This document shows positions 33,882 to 41,385 of a DNA stretch of 64,000 bases, piece by piece. The stretch is from contig DAIOGK010000014.1 in NCBI GenBank assembly GCA_036745275.1, positions 22,189-86,188 of the forward strand, read 5' to 3'. The notes under the pieces are model-generated. The model was not told the origin of the DNA and ran no database searches. It worked only from the letters and a program-made list of their open reading frames with translations. The stretch is from JAIUNP01 sp020161975 (lineage in GTDB: Bacteria > Pseudomonadota > Alphaproteobacteria > Rhizobiales > Beijerinckiaceae). The number at the start of each line of letters is the position of its first letter. The stretch's first letter is position 1. Position numbers and translations under genes: made by a program.

Positions 33882-34712
33882 ATGGTCGCGCCTGCCCCTG
33901 TCGCCGCTCCCGAGACCATCCTGACCGTCAACAACATCGAGGTGATCTATGATCATGTGATCCTCGTGCTGAAGGGCGTGTCGCTTACCGTGCCGAAGGG
34001 TGGCATCGTCGCCATTCTGGGCGCAAACGGGGCCGGCAAGACGACGACGCTGAAAGCCGTGTCGAACCTGCTGCGCGCCGAGCGTGGCGAGGTCACGAAG
34101 GGCTCGATCATCTTTGACGGCGAACGGATTGATCGCATGTCGCCGAATGAACTTGTCCGGCGCGGCTGCATCCAGGTCATGGAGGGGCGTCATTGCTTCG
34201 GCCATTTGACCATCGAGGAGAACCTTCTCACCGGTGCGTTCACGCGGCGCGATGGCAACAGGGCCATCAAGGACGACCTTGAGAAGGTTTATAATTATTT
34301 CCCCCGTCTGCGGCAGCGGATGAAGTCGATGGCGGGCTACACTTCTGGTGGCGAACAGCAGATGTGCGCCATCGGGCGGGCGCTGATGAGCCGGCCCAAG
34401 ATGATTTTGCTCGACGAGCCGTCGATGGGCCTTGCCCCGCAGGTGGTCGAGGAGATCTTCGAGATCGTGAAAGACCTCAATGCGAAGGAGAATGTCTCCT
34501 TCCTTCTTGCCGAACAGAACACCAACCAGGCGCTGAAATACGCGACCTACGGCTATATTCTCGAAACCGGCCGGGTGGTGATGGATGGCGAGGCAAGCGC
34601 GTTGCGCGAGAACGAGGACGTCAAGGAATTCTATCTGGGCGTCGGGGAGGGAACGCGCAAGTCCTTCCGCGACGTGAAGAGTTACAAGCGCCGCAAGCGG
34701 TGGCTTGCCTGA
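33882..34712 (+). CDS. livF: Branched-chain amino-acid-type ABC transporter ATPase LivF-like
   Basis: 276 residues from ATG 33882 with GGAG upstream. Walker A GANGAGKTT (47-55), the degenerate LivF signature TSGGEQQMCAIGRALM, Walker B MILLDEPSMGL and H-loop LLAEQNT. The ATPase partner of LivG. It is separated from livGHM by the binding-protein gene and the 131-base gap, the usual order in this class. The next gene starts 14 bases on with its own GGAG site, and encodes a PaaK-like protein, so the ligase-transporter-ligase string is continuous from 27.5 to 36.0 kb. Confidence 0.93.
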   Translation: MVAPAPVAAPETILTVNNIEVIYDHVILVLKGVSLTVPKGGIVAILGANGAGKTTTLKAVSNLLRAERGEVTKGSIIFDGERIDRMSPNELVRRGCIQVMEGRHCFGHLTIEENLLTGAFTRRDGNRAIKDDLEKVYNYFPRLRQRMKSMAGYTSGGEQQMCAIGRALMSRPKMILLDEPSMGLAPQVVEEIFEIVKDLNAKENVSFLLAEQNTNQALKYATYGYILETGRVVMDGEASALRENEDVKEFYLGVGEGTRKSFRDVKSYKRRKRWLA

Positions 34713-34726
34713 AGATGGAGAGTGCG

Positions 34727-35959
34727 ATGTCGCAGTTCTACGATCGGGCGGAAATTCGCACCCCGGCGGCGCGCGAACGGGCACTGTTCCGGTCTTTGCG
34801 CGCCATTCTGGTGCCGGCAATGGGGCGGGCGCCGGCTCTGAAACGGCAATTGCGCGGGATCGACATTGCCAAACTGCGCTCACGGGCGGATTTGCAGCGC
34901 ATTCCGGTGATCCGCAAGTCGGACATCAAGGCGTTGCAGGAGGCGAACCCGCCCTTCGCGGGGCTTGCTGCCGCCAAAACAGCGGCACTGCTGCGTATTC
35001 TGGTCTCGCCCGGGCCGATCTTCGAACCCGAGGGCACTGCGACCGACTGGTGGGGCGCGGCGCGTGCCTTCCACGCCGCCGGGTTCCGGCGCGGCGATCT
35101 GGTGCACAACACTTTTTCGTATCATCTCACGCCGGGCGGCCACATCATGGAATCGGGGTGCCGGGCGCTGGGCTGTCCGGTCATTCCTGCTGGCGTCGGC
35201 AACACCGAACAGCAGTTCGAGGCCGTCTCCCTCCTGAAACCGGTCGGCTATGCGGGAACGCCTGATTTTCTCAAGCTCCTGATCGACAAGGGGCAGGCCG
35301 CCGGTTTCGACATGGGGTCGATCAGCAAGGCGCTGGTCTCCGGCGCAGCCTTTCCTCCCTCGTTGCAACAGGAGATCGCCGCGCGTGGCATTGAGGCCTA
35401 TCAGGCCTATGCCACGGCAGAACTTGGGATCATCGCCTATGAGGGGCCGGCCCGCAGCGGGTTGATCGTCAACGAGGGGCTGATTGTCGAAATCGTCAAG
35501 CCTGGGACGAACGAGGCTGTCCGCGACGGCGAGATTGGTGAAATCGTCGTCACACGGCTTTCCGAAGACTATCCGCTGGTTCGCTTCGGAACAGGCGACA
35601 TGTCGAAGGTTCTGCCGGGGGCAAGCCCCTGCGGGCGCACCAACATGCGTCTTGCCGGATGGCTCGGCCGTGCCGATCAGACCACCAAGATCAAGGGCAT
35701 GTTCGTGCATCCAGGGCAGGTCAATGAGGTCGCCAAGCGCCATCCCGAACTTGCTCGGCTCAGGCTTGTCGTCACCCGCGCGAACGAGCAGGACGTGATG
35801 ACCCTGCGTGCTGAATGCGCGGACGTCTCCACGACGCTTGCGGCGGCGGTGGGCGAAACCCTTCAAGCCATGACCAAGTTGCGGGGGGCTGTCGAGATTG
35901 TTGCGCCGGGCAGCCTGCCGCAGGACGGCAAGATCATCGCTGACGACCGCCCGGTGTAA
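34727..35959 (+). CDS. Phenylacetate-CoA ligase-like protein with degenerate P-loop
   Basis: 410 residues from ATG 34727 (GGAG 6 bases upstream; an ATG at 34715 in the same frame is the alternative). The overall PaaK layout is clear: a helical N-terminus, GFRRGDLVHNTFSY followed by GGHIMESGCRALGCPVIP and GVGNTEQQ, then AYATAELG, DYPLVRFGTGDMS and GRADQTTKIKGMFV. However, at residues 93-103, where PaaK has the ATP-binding S-S-G-T-T-G-K-P loop, it reads VSPGPIFEPEG, with no consecutive Thr/Gly run. Either ATP is bound differently or the protein is not an active ligase. It closes the liv operon. Slightly shorter than PaaK (about 430-440). Confidence 0.8.
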   Translation: MSQFYDRAEIRTPAARERALFRSLRAILVPAMGRAPALKRQLRGIDIAKLRSRADLQRIPVIRKSDIKALQEANPPFAGLAAAKTAALLRILVSPGPIFEPEGTATDWWGAARAFHAAGFRRGDLVHNTFSYHLTPGGHIMESGCRALGCPVIPAGVGNTEQQFEAVSLLKPVGYAGTPDFLKLLIDKGQAAGFDMGSISKALVSGAAFPPSLQQEIAARGIEAYQAYATAELGIIAYEGPARSGLIVNEGLIVEIVKPGTNEAVRDGEIGEIVVTRLSEDYPLVRFGTGDMSKVLPGASPCGRTNMRLAGWLGRADQTTKIKGMFVHPGQVNEVAKRHPELARLRLVVTRANEQDVMTLRAECADVSTTLAAAVGETLQAMTKLRGAVEIVAPGSLPQDGKIIADDRPV

Positions 35960-35998
35960 ACCCCGGCAGGGCTCGGCGCTGCCGCCGGGCCTTCACCG

Positions 35999-37549
35999 TC
36001 ACTTCGCGGTGATGCGACCCTCGACCTTGCTCTCGACCTTGCCGAGCTTGCGGACGTGGCCCATCACGACATTGGCCATGAGCTTGCCATCGGTCTTGCC
36101 GATCAGTGTCCGTCCGCGGCCCAGTGCACCGTAACCATCTCCGCCGCCGAACATGAAGTCATTCGAGGCGACCTTGTATTTCGCTGCCGGATCGAGCGGC
36201 TTGCCGTTCGCCTCGATGGAAACGATGCGGCTGCCGGCAGGCGCCTTCGGATCGTAAACGACTTTAAGGCCGGACACCTGCGGGAAGCGGCCTGCACGGT
36301 TATCCACCTGCGAGACGCCATTTTCCAGCGCGTCACGGATGTCCTTGCCGGTAATCTCGACCATGACGGTGGAATTGCCGAAGGGCATCTCGGTCAGGAT
36401 ATCGCGGCGGGTGAGGGTTGCGCCGGCCGGATACTGCTTGTTGGCGCGAATGCCGCCGCCGTTGGTGATTGCAAGGTCAGCGCCGGTCTCGGCGCGGATC
36501 GCATCGGCGATGAGGTTGCCGATTGCAGCCTCCTGCGAGCGGACGGTGGCCGAGCGGCTGTCGAGTTCGACTGCTGTCGAGCCCAGCGTCACATCGAGTT
36601 CGCGCGAGAGTTCCGCTTCGTATTTCTTGACCAGAACGTCGGCTTCGGGATCGGTCGCGACGGGCAAGGAATCGATGGGCCGGAACGAGGGGCGCCAGGT
36701 CACGGTGCGCTTGCCGTCCTTCTCCGCGATGATGCAATACATGTCGATGGCGGTGACGTATTCACCTTCCTCGCCCGATTCCACCATGGCAACCCGGTTG
36801 TCGTAGGCGATGCGCAAGTCATGGTCATGGCCGGTCAGCAGCACATCGACAAGGCGCGAGCGCATGATTTCAAGGTCGCGCGCGAAATCGGTATGGGTGA
36901 CCGCGACGACAATATCGGCGCCGGCGTCACGCAGGGCCTTGGACTGCTCGCGGACGGCGGTCATCTCATCGGAGAATTTAAAGCCGCCGGCCGAGGACAT
37001 CAGCGGCGTTGCCGCCAGCGCAACGCCGAAGACGCCGACCTTGACGGGGCCAAGATCAAAGATCTTCCGATCCTCGTGACCTGGCAATTGCGAGCCGTCC
37101 TCGTTGCGCAGGTTGGCGGCCATGAACAGGGATCTCGATTCGGCGCGGCGTTTGAGGTAAACCTCCTTGCCGAAGTCGAATTCGTGGTTGCCGGGCACGA
37201 ACACATCCGGGGGGACGATGTTGAGCAGTTCAACCGTATGGGCGCCCTGGTCAAAGCCGCTCATCAGCGAGGGGGAGTACATGTCGCCCGCGTGGGCGTA
37301 GAGCATGGGCACGCCCTTGGCGCGTTCGGCGCGGGCAATGGCCGCGAGCTTGGAAAAGCCGCCCTTGCCGCCGCCGGAGCCGGAAATCTTGTAAATATCG
37401 TTGACCAGCAGAAGCCGGAAGGTTGGCGTGGCACCATCGCGTGCGGCCTGGGCCACGGCCTCCTCGGCGGAGGTTGCGAGGATCGTCGCGCCCGCCATGC
37501 CTCCTGCCACCGCGATCCTGAAGGCCTCACGCCTGCTCATTCCCGTCAT
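35999..37549 (-). CDS. Exported 5'-nucleotidase / metallophosphatase (UshA type)
   Basis: 516 residues. A twin-arginine signal MSRREAFRIAVAGG (4-17) with cleavage near VAQA suggests Tat export to the periplasm. Metallophosphatase domain (about 42-290): first metal motif VNDIYKI (Tyr in place of the usual His of D-x-H), GNHEFDFG, and later THTDF and GHDHD. C-terminal 5'-nucleotidase domain (about 330-500): ITNGGGIR and NDFMFGGGDGYGAL stack the nucleoside base. It should hydrolyse nucleotides to nucleosides plus phosphate, salvaging phosphate. Gap of 103 bases to the divergent hemH gene. Whether the D-x-Y variation changes activity is unknown; it occurs in other members too. Confidence 0.87.
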   Translation of the reverse strand: MTGMSRREAFRIAVAGGMAGATILATSAEEAVAQAARDGATPTFRLLLVNDIYKISGSGGGKGGFSKLAAIARAERAKGVPMLYAHAGDMYSPSLMSGFDQGAHTVELLNIVPPDVFVPGNHEFDFGKEVYLKRRAESRSLFMAANLRNEDGSQLPGHEDRKIFDLGPVKVGVFGVALAATPLMSSAGGFKFSDEMTAVREQSKALRDAGADIVVAVTHTDFARDLEIMRSRLVDVLLTGHDHDLRIAYDNRVAMVESGEEGEYVTAIDMYCIIAEKDGKRTVTWRPSFRPIDSLPVATDPEADVLVKKYEAELSRELDVTLGSTAVELDSRSATVRSQEAAIGNLIADAIRAETGADLAITNGGGIRANKQYPAGATLTRRDILTEMPFGNSTVMVEITGKDIRDALENGVSQVDNRAGRFPQVSGLKVVYDPKAPAGSRIVSIEANGKPLDPAAKYKVASNDFMFGGGDGYGALGRGRTLIGKTDGKLMANVVMGHVRKLGKVESKVEGRITAK

Positions 37550-37652
37550 CGGTCTCTCCGCTGAATTTTGCGGCGCGCATGATGCGCTGCCCTTTGACCA
37601 AACTCAAGAACATCTCACTGGAAAGCGTCGCGAAATCCACTAAACAGACGCT

Positions 37653-38693
37653 ATGAAACCCGATCAAAAGTCCGCGCTTCGTCCGGCCAATCATCCACCT
37701 GCACGTCATGGCAAGGTGGGGGTGCTTCTGCTCAATCTCGGCACGCCCGATGGCACGGGCTACTGGCCGATGCGGCGCTATCTCAAGGAATTTCTCTCCG
37801 ACCGGCGTGTCATTGAGGAGCCGCGCTGGAAGTGGTGGCCCATTCTCAATCTGATCATTCTGTCGACCCGCCCGCGTTCCAAGGGGCGGGATTACGCCTC
37901 CATCTGGAACAACGACCGCAATGAAGGGCCGCTGAAGACCATCACGCGCGATCAGGCCGATAAGCTTGGCCAGCGGCTTTCCGCCTTGCCGAATGTCATG
38001 GTCGACTGGGCGATGCGTTATGCCAATCCGACGACCGAAAGCCGCATCCGTGCGCTGAGCGAGGCGGGCTGCGACCGCATTCTTCTGGTGCCGCTCTATC
38101 CGCAATATGCCGCTGCGACCACGGCAACGGCGAATGACCAGGCTTTTCGCGCGCTGATGGGGATGCGCTGGCAGCCCTACGTGCGGGTTGCACCCGCCTG
38201 GCATGATGATCCGGCCTATATCACCGCGCTCGCGCGGTCGGTGAGAACACATCTGGCGACACTGGATTACGATCCTGAAGTGCTGGTCTCGACCTTCCAC
38301 GGAATGCCGGAAAAGTACCTTGCGGCGGGCGATCCCTACCATTGCCAGTGTCTCAAGACCGGGCGCCTGCTGCGTGAGGAACTGGGCTGGGACAAGGAGC
38401 GCTTTGTCATTTCCTTCCAGTCGCGGTTCGGCAACGATCCGTGGTTGCAGCCTTACACCGATGAAACGGTCGCGGCGCTCGGCAAGAAGGGCGTGAAGTC
38501 GCTGGCGATGATTGCGCCAGGCTTTGCTGCCGATTGCCTGGAGACGCTGGAGGAACTCGACGTCGAGAACCGTGAGATCTTCCTGCACAACGGGGGCGAA
38601 AAGTTCAGCTACATTCCGGCGCTCAACGCGTCCGAACCCGGCGTGGATGTGATCGAGACGGTGGTTCGGCGCGAACTGATGGGATGGGTCTGA
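37653..38693 (+). CDS. hemH: Ferrochelatase
   Basis: 346 residues. Typical alphaproteobacterial ferrochelatase blocks: VGVLLLNLGTPD (21-33), FLSDRRVIE, PLYPQYAAATTATANDQ (about 149-165), the catalytic His in VSTFHGMPEKYL (about 212-223), CHCQCLKTGRLL region with cysteines (HCQC about 229-232) and SFQSRFGNDPWLQPYTDE, followed by PGFAADCLETLEEL. It inserts Fe2+ into protoporphyrin IX, the last step of heme synthesis, on the cytoplasmic face of the inner membrane. The start ATG has only a weak ribosome site. It is separated from the next gene by 104 bases; no other heme genes are nearby. Confidence 0.95.
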   Translation: MKPDQKSALRPANHPPARHGKVGVLLLNLGTPDGTGYWPMRRYLKEFLSDRRVIEEPRWKWWPILNLIILSTRPRSKGRDYASIWNNDRNEGPLKTITRDQADKLGQRLSALPNVMVDWAMRYANPTTESRIRALSEAGCDRILLVPLYPQYAAATTATANDQAFRALMGMRWQPYVRVAPAWHDDPAYITALARSVRTHLATLDYDPEVLVSTFHGMPEKYLAAGDPYHCQCLKTGRLLREELGWDKERFVISFQSRFGNDPWLQPYTDETVAALGKKGVKSLAMIAPGFAADCLETLEELDVENREIFLHNGGEKFSYIPALNASEPGVDVIETVVRRELMGWV

Positions 38694-38797
38694 TCGCCGC
38701 TGAAATGCCGGAAAGTTCGCAATAGTGTTGCCATGTGGGGGCGGCGTCGTCACAGTCGGTGCGGCGCGGGGCCTGCGCGCGGTTCGGGAGAAATTCG

Positions 38798-39808
38798 ATG
38801 GATGCAACCGGCGGCAGCGTGTTTGCCATCGCACTGTTCATTTTCGTCATCATCACGCTGATGGCCGGCATCCGGCAGGTGCCGCAGGGCATGAACTACA
38901 CGGTCGAGCGGTTTCGCCGCTACAACCGAACGCTGACGCCCGGACTTGGCGTCGTCATTCCCTATATCGAGACGATCGGCCACAAGGTCGTGATGATGGA
39001 GCAGGTGCTCGATGTGCCGACCCAGGAGGTCATCACCAAGGACAACGCCACCGTGCAGGTGGACGGTGTGGTGTTCTTTCAGGTGCTCGACGCAGCGCGC
39101 GCGTCCTATGAGGTCGCCAACCTGCACCATGCTTCGATGAACCTGACCATGACGAATATCCGCACGGTCATGGGTTCGATGGACCTCGACCAGTTGCTGT
39201 CGCATCGCGACGAAATCAACTCGCGGTTGTTGAAAGTGGTGGATGCGGCGGCCTCGCCCTGGGGCATCAAGGTGACGCGCATCGAGATCAAGGACATCGT
39301 GCCGCCAGCCAATTTGGTCGAGGCGATGGGGCGGCAGATGAAGGCCGAGCGCGAAAAGCGCGCTGCCGTGCTGGAAGCGGAAGGCGCCCGGCAGGCGGAG
39401 GTGCTGCGCGCCGAAGGTCACAAGGCTGCGGAAATTCTGGCTGCCGAAGGGCGCAAGGCCGCTGCATTTCTCGATGCGGAAGCGCGCGAGAGGAAGGCCG
39501 CAGCGGAAGCCAAGGCAACACAGGTTTTGAGCGATGCCATCGGCAGTGGCGACATTCAGGCGGTCAACTATCTGATTGCGGAGAAGTATGTTGGCGCGCT
39601 CGGCCAGTTCGCGACCGCCAACAACCAGAAGGTCATGATCGTGCCGATGGATACCGCGGGCCTTGCCGGTACACTTGCCGGAATTGCCGAGATCACGCGC
39701 AATGCGTCGCCGCCGCCGGGAAGCCCACCGCGTGCTGTGCCGGCAAGGCCGGCGGGCGGGGTGCCGAGCGCGGGGGCTTCGGCTTCGCCTTTCGGCAAGA
39801 TGGAGTGA
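38798..39808 (+). CDS. qmcA: SPFH/stomatin-family protein (QmcA type)
   Basis: 336 residues from ATG 38798 (GGGAGA upstream). One N-terminal membrane helix (about 6-25, GSVFAIALFIFVIITLMAGI), then the SPFH/Band 7 domain (about 27-180; VPQGMNYTVERFRRYNRTLTPG is the start signature). A heptad-rich coiled coil (about 180-245, rich in Ala, Glu, Lys and Arg) and a Pro/Ser-rich tail follow. These proteins form large ring-like oligomers in the inner membrane thought to organise membrane microdomains and regulate FtsH-type proteases. The NfeD gene follows 4 bases later, the standard stomatin/NfeD pairing. Confidence 0.9.
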   Translation: MDATGGSVFAIALFIFVIITLMAGIRQVPQGMNYTVERFRRYNRTLTPGLGVVIPYIETIGHKVVMMEQVLDVPTQEVITKDNATVQVDGVVFFQVLDAARASYEVANLHHASMNLTMTNIRTVMGSMDLDQLLSHRDEINSRLLKVVDAAASPWGIKVTRIEIKDIVPPANLVEAMGRQMKAEREKRAAVLEAEGARQAEVLRAEGHKAAEILAAEGRKAAAFLDAEARERKAAAEAKATQVLSDAIGSGDIQAVNYLIAEKYVGALGQFATANNQKVMIVPMDTAGLAGTLAGIAEITRNASPPPGSPPRAVPARPAGGVPSAGASASPFGKME

Positions 39809-39812
39809 TACC

Positions 39813-40250
39813 ATGATGGGTGCGTTCGGCGCTTGGGGCTGGCTCGCGCTCGGGCTGGGCCTGATCGCGGTGGAGGCGCTGCTCTTTCCCGGCGGTTTTC
39901 CGCTCTGGATCGGCATTGCGGCGCTGGCGATGGCGGGTATTACGGCGCTGACCAGCATGACCTGGCAGGTTGAACTCGTCGTGTTCGGCATTCTTGCCAT
40001 TCTCGCGAGTGTGGTCGCCTGGAAGCTGCATTACGGCTCCATCCGGAAAGACGCAGCAGAGGGGCTGCACGACCGGGTGGAACAACTTGTCGGTCGGACT
40101 TTCGTGCTGGAAGAGGCGATTGTCCAAGGCTACGGTCGGGTCAGGATCGACGATACGCTCTGGCGTGTTTCGGGGCCTGACCTGCCAGAGGGCGGCAAGG
40201 TGAAGGTTACGGGCGTTGATGGTGGTACGTTGCGCGTGGATAGGGCCTGA
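39813..40250 (+). CDS. NfeD-family membrane protein
   Basis: 145 residues, 4 bases after the stomatin gene. Two or three membrane helices (about 8-25, 29-46 and 52-70: GWLALGLGLIAVEALLFPGG, LWIGIAALAMAGITAL and VVFGILAILASVVAWKLHYG), then a small C-terminal beta-barrel domain (about 85-145, VEQLVGRTFVLEEAIVQGYGRVRIDD), the OB-like NfeD fold with the conserved G-R-V-R-I-D pattern. Short NfeD1b-like proteins act as partners of SPFH proteins. A single ATG doublet (39813/39816) offers two adjacent starts. Confidence 0.9.
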   Translation: MMGAFGAWGWLALGLGLIAVEALLFPGGFPLWIGIAALAMAGITALTSMTWQVELVVFGILAILASVVAWKLHYGSIRKDAAEGLHDRVEQLVGRTFVLEEAIVQGYGRVRIDDTLWRVSGPDLPEGGKVKVTGVDGGTLRVDRA

Positions 40251-40282
40251 TGTGATCTTTCATCTGGCCGAAGCGACCAGAT

Positions 40283-41260
40283 CTACGCCACGCCCAGCCG
40301 CAGCAGATCATGCAGATGCACGATGCCTTCGGGCCTGTCCGTTCCATCGACCACCAGAACGGCGGTGATGCGGTTGCGGTTGAGCATTTCGAGCGCTTCC
40401 ACGGCAAGATCATCGGCTGAAATGGTGCGGGGCTTGCGGCTCATGACCTGGTCGACGATCAAGGTCGTCAGGTCGGGGCGCATATGGCGGCGCAAGTCGC
40501 CGTCGGTCACGATGCCCGTGAGATGCCCGTCGGTATCCACGACCCCGACGCAGCCGAATCCGCGAGCGGTCATTTCCAGTATGGCTTCAGCCATGGTCGC
40601 ACCGCTTTTGACCAGCGGCACGGCATCGCCCGTGTGCATGATGGCGCGGACGAAGGTAAGCCGTGCGCCGAGCTTGCCACCGGGGTGGAACTGGCGGAAA
40701 TCCTCGGCCGTGAAACCGCGCGCCTCCAGAAGCGCGACGGCGAGCGCGTCGCCCAGTGCCATCTGCATCGTGGTCGAGGTGGTGGGCGCCAGCCCGTTCG
40801 GGCAGGCTTCCTGTGCTTTCGGCAACACCAGTGGAATGTCAGCCTCGCGCGCCAGCGTCGAATCGGCGTTCGAGGTTATGGCGATCAACATCACCTTGAA
40901 GCGCCGCGAATAGGATATGATGTCTGCCAGTTCCGTCGTCTCGCCGGACCAAGACAGGGCGATGATGACATCTTCGGCGGCGATCATGCCGAGGTCGCCA
41001 TGGCTTGCCTCGCCCGGATGGACGAAATGGGCTGGCGTGCCTGTGGAGGCCAGTGTGGCGGTGATCTTGCGTCCGACTAGACCAGATTTGCCCATGCCGG
41101 AGATGATGACGCGGCCGCGCGCTGCCGCGATGGCGGCCGTGGCCTGAATGAATGGCGCACCAAGACCGCTATCGAGGGCCGCGACAAGCTGGGCCAGCCC
41201 GGCGCTTTCGGTTTCAAGTGTGCGGCGGGCGGAAGCGATGGCGGCGTCATTGCTGGTCAT
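40283..41260 (-). CDS. kdsD: Arabinose-5-phosphate isomerase (KpsF/GutQ family)
   Basis: 325 residues. An N-terminal SIS domain (about 20-170) has the phosphate-binding pattern ISGMGKSGLVGRKITATLASTG (about 52-73) and IALSWSGETTELAD; two CBS domains fill about 200-325. This layout is the D-arabinose-5-phosphate isomerase class, which converts ribulose-5-phosphate to arabinose-5-phosphate, the first step of Kdo synthesis for lipopolysaccharide. No other Kdo genes are in the window. The CBS pair is a regulatory ligand module. A CtrA-like half-site pair sits in the 125-base gap to the divergent barrel gene. It ends 32 bases from the NfeD stop with no obvious terminator. Confidence 0.93.
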   Translation of the reverse strand: MTSNDAAIASARRTLETESAGLAQLVAALDSGLGAPFIQATAAIAAARGRVIISGMGKSGLVGRKITATLASTGTPAHFVHPGEASHGDLGMIAAEDVIIALSWSGETTELADIISYSRRFKVMLIAITSNADSTLAREADIPLVLPKAQEACPNGLAPTTSTTMQMALGDALAVALLEARGFTAEDFRQFHPGGKLGARLTFVRAIMHTGDAVPLVKSGATMAEAILEMTARGFGCVGVVDTDGHLTGIVTDGDLRRHMRPDLTTLIVDQVMSRKPRTISADDLAVEALEMLNRNRITAVLVVDGTDRPEGIVHLHDLLRLGVA

Positions 41261-41304
41261 TGCGCCCCTCTAGCATGGGGAGGCCGCCTGCCGGAAGCCC
41301 GCTG

Positions 41305-41321
41305 TCAACGGTGCGTTAACC
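41305..41321. promoter_or_regulatory. CtrA-like site between kdsD and the barrel gene
   Basis: TCAA-N7-TTAACC, one mismatch from the CtrA consensus TTAA-N7-TTAAC, in the 125-base divergent gap. Weaker than the box at 7238-7256. The following bases include TTTAC and TTAAC copies, so the region is rich in this motif. Confidence 0.3.
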
Positions 41322-41385
41322 ATCGGGGTTTACTTCGGTTAACGGGGCGGATTCCCGTCCGGTCCCGTTCTGGAACTCTTCGCTG

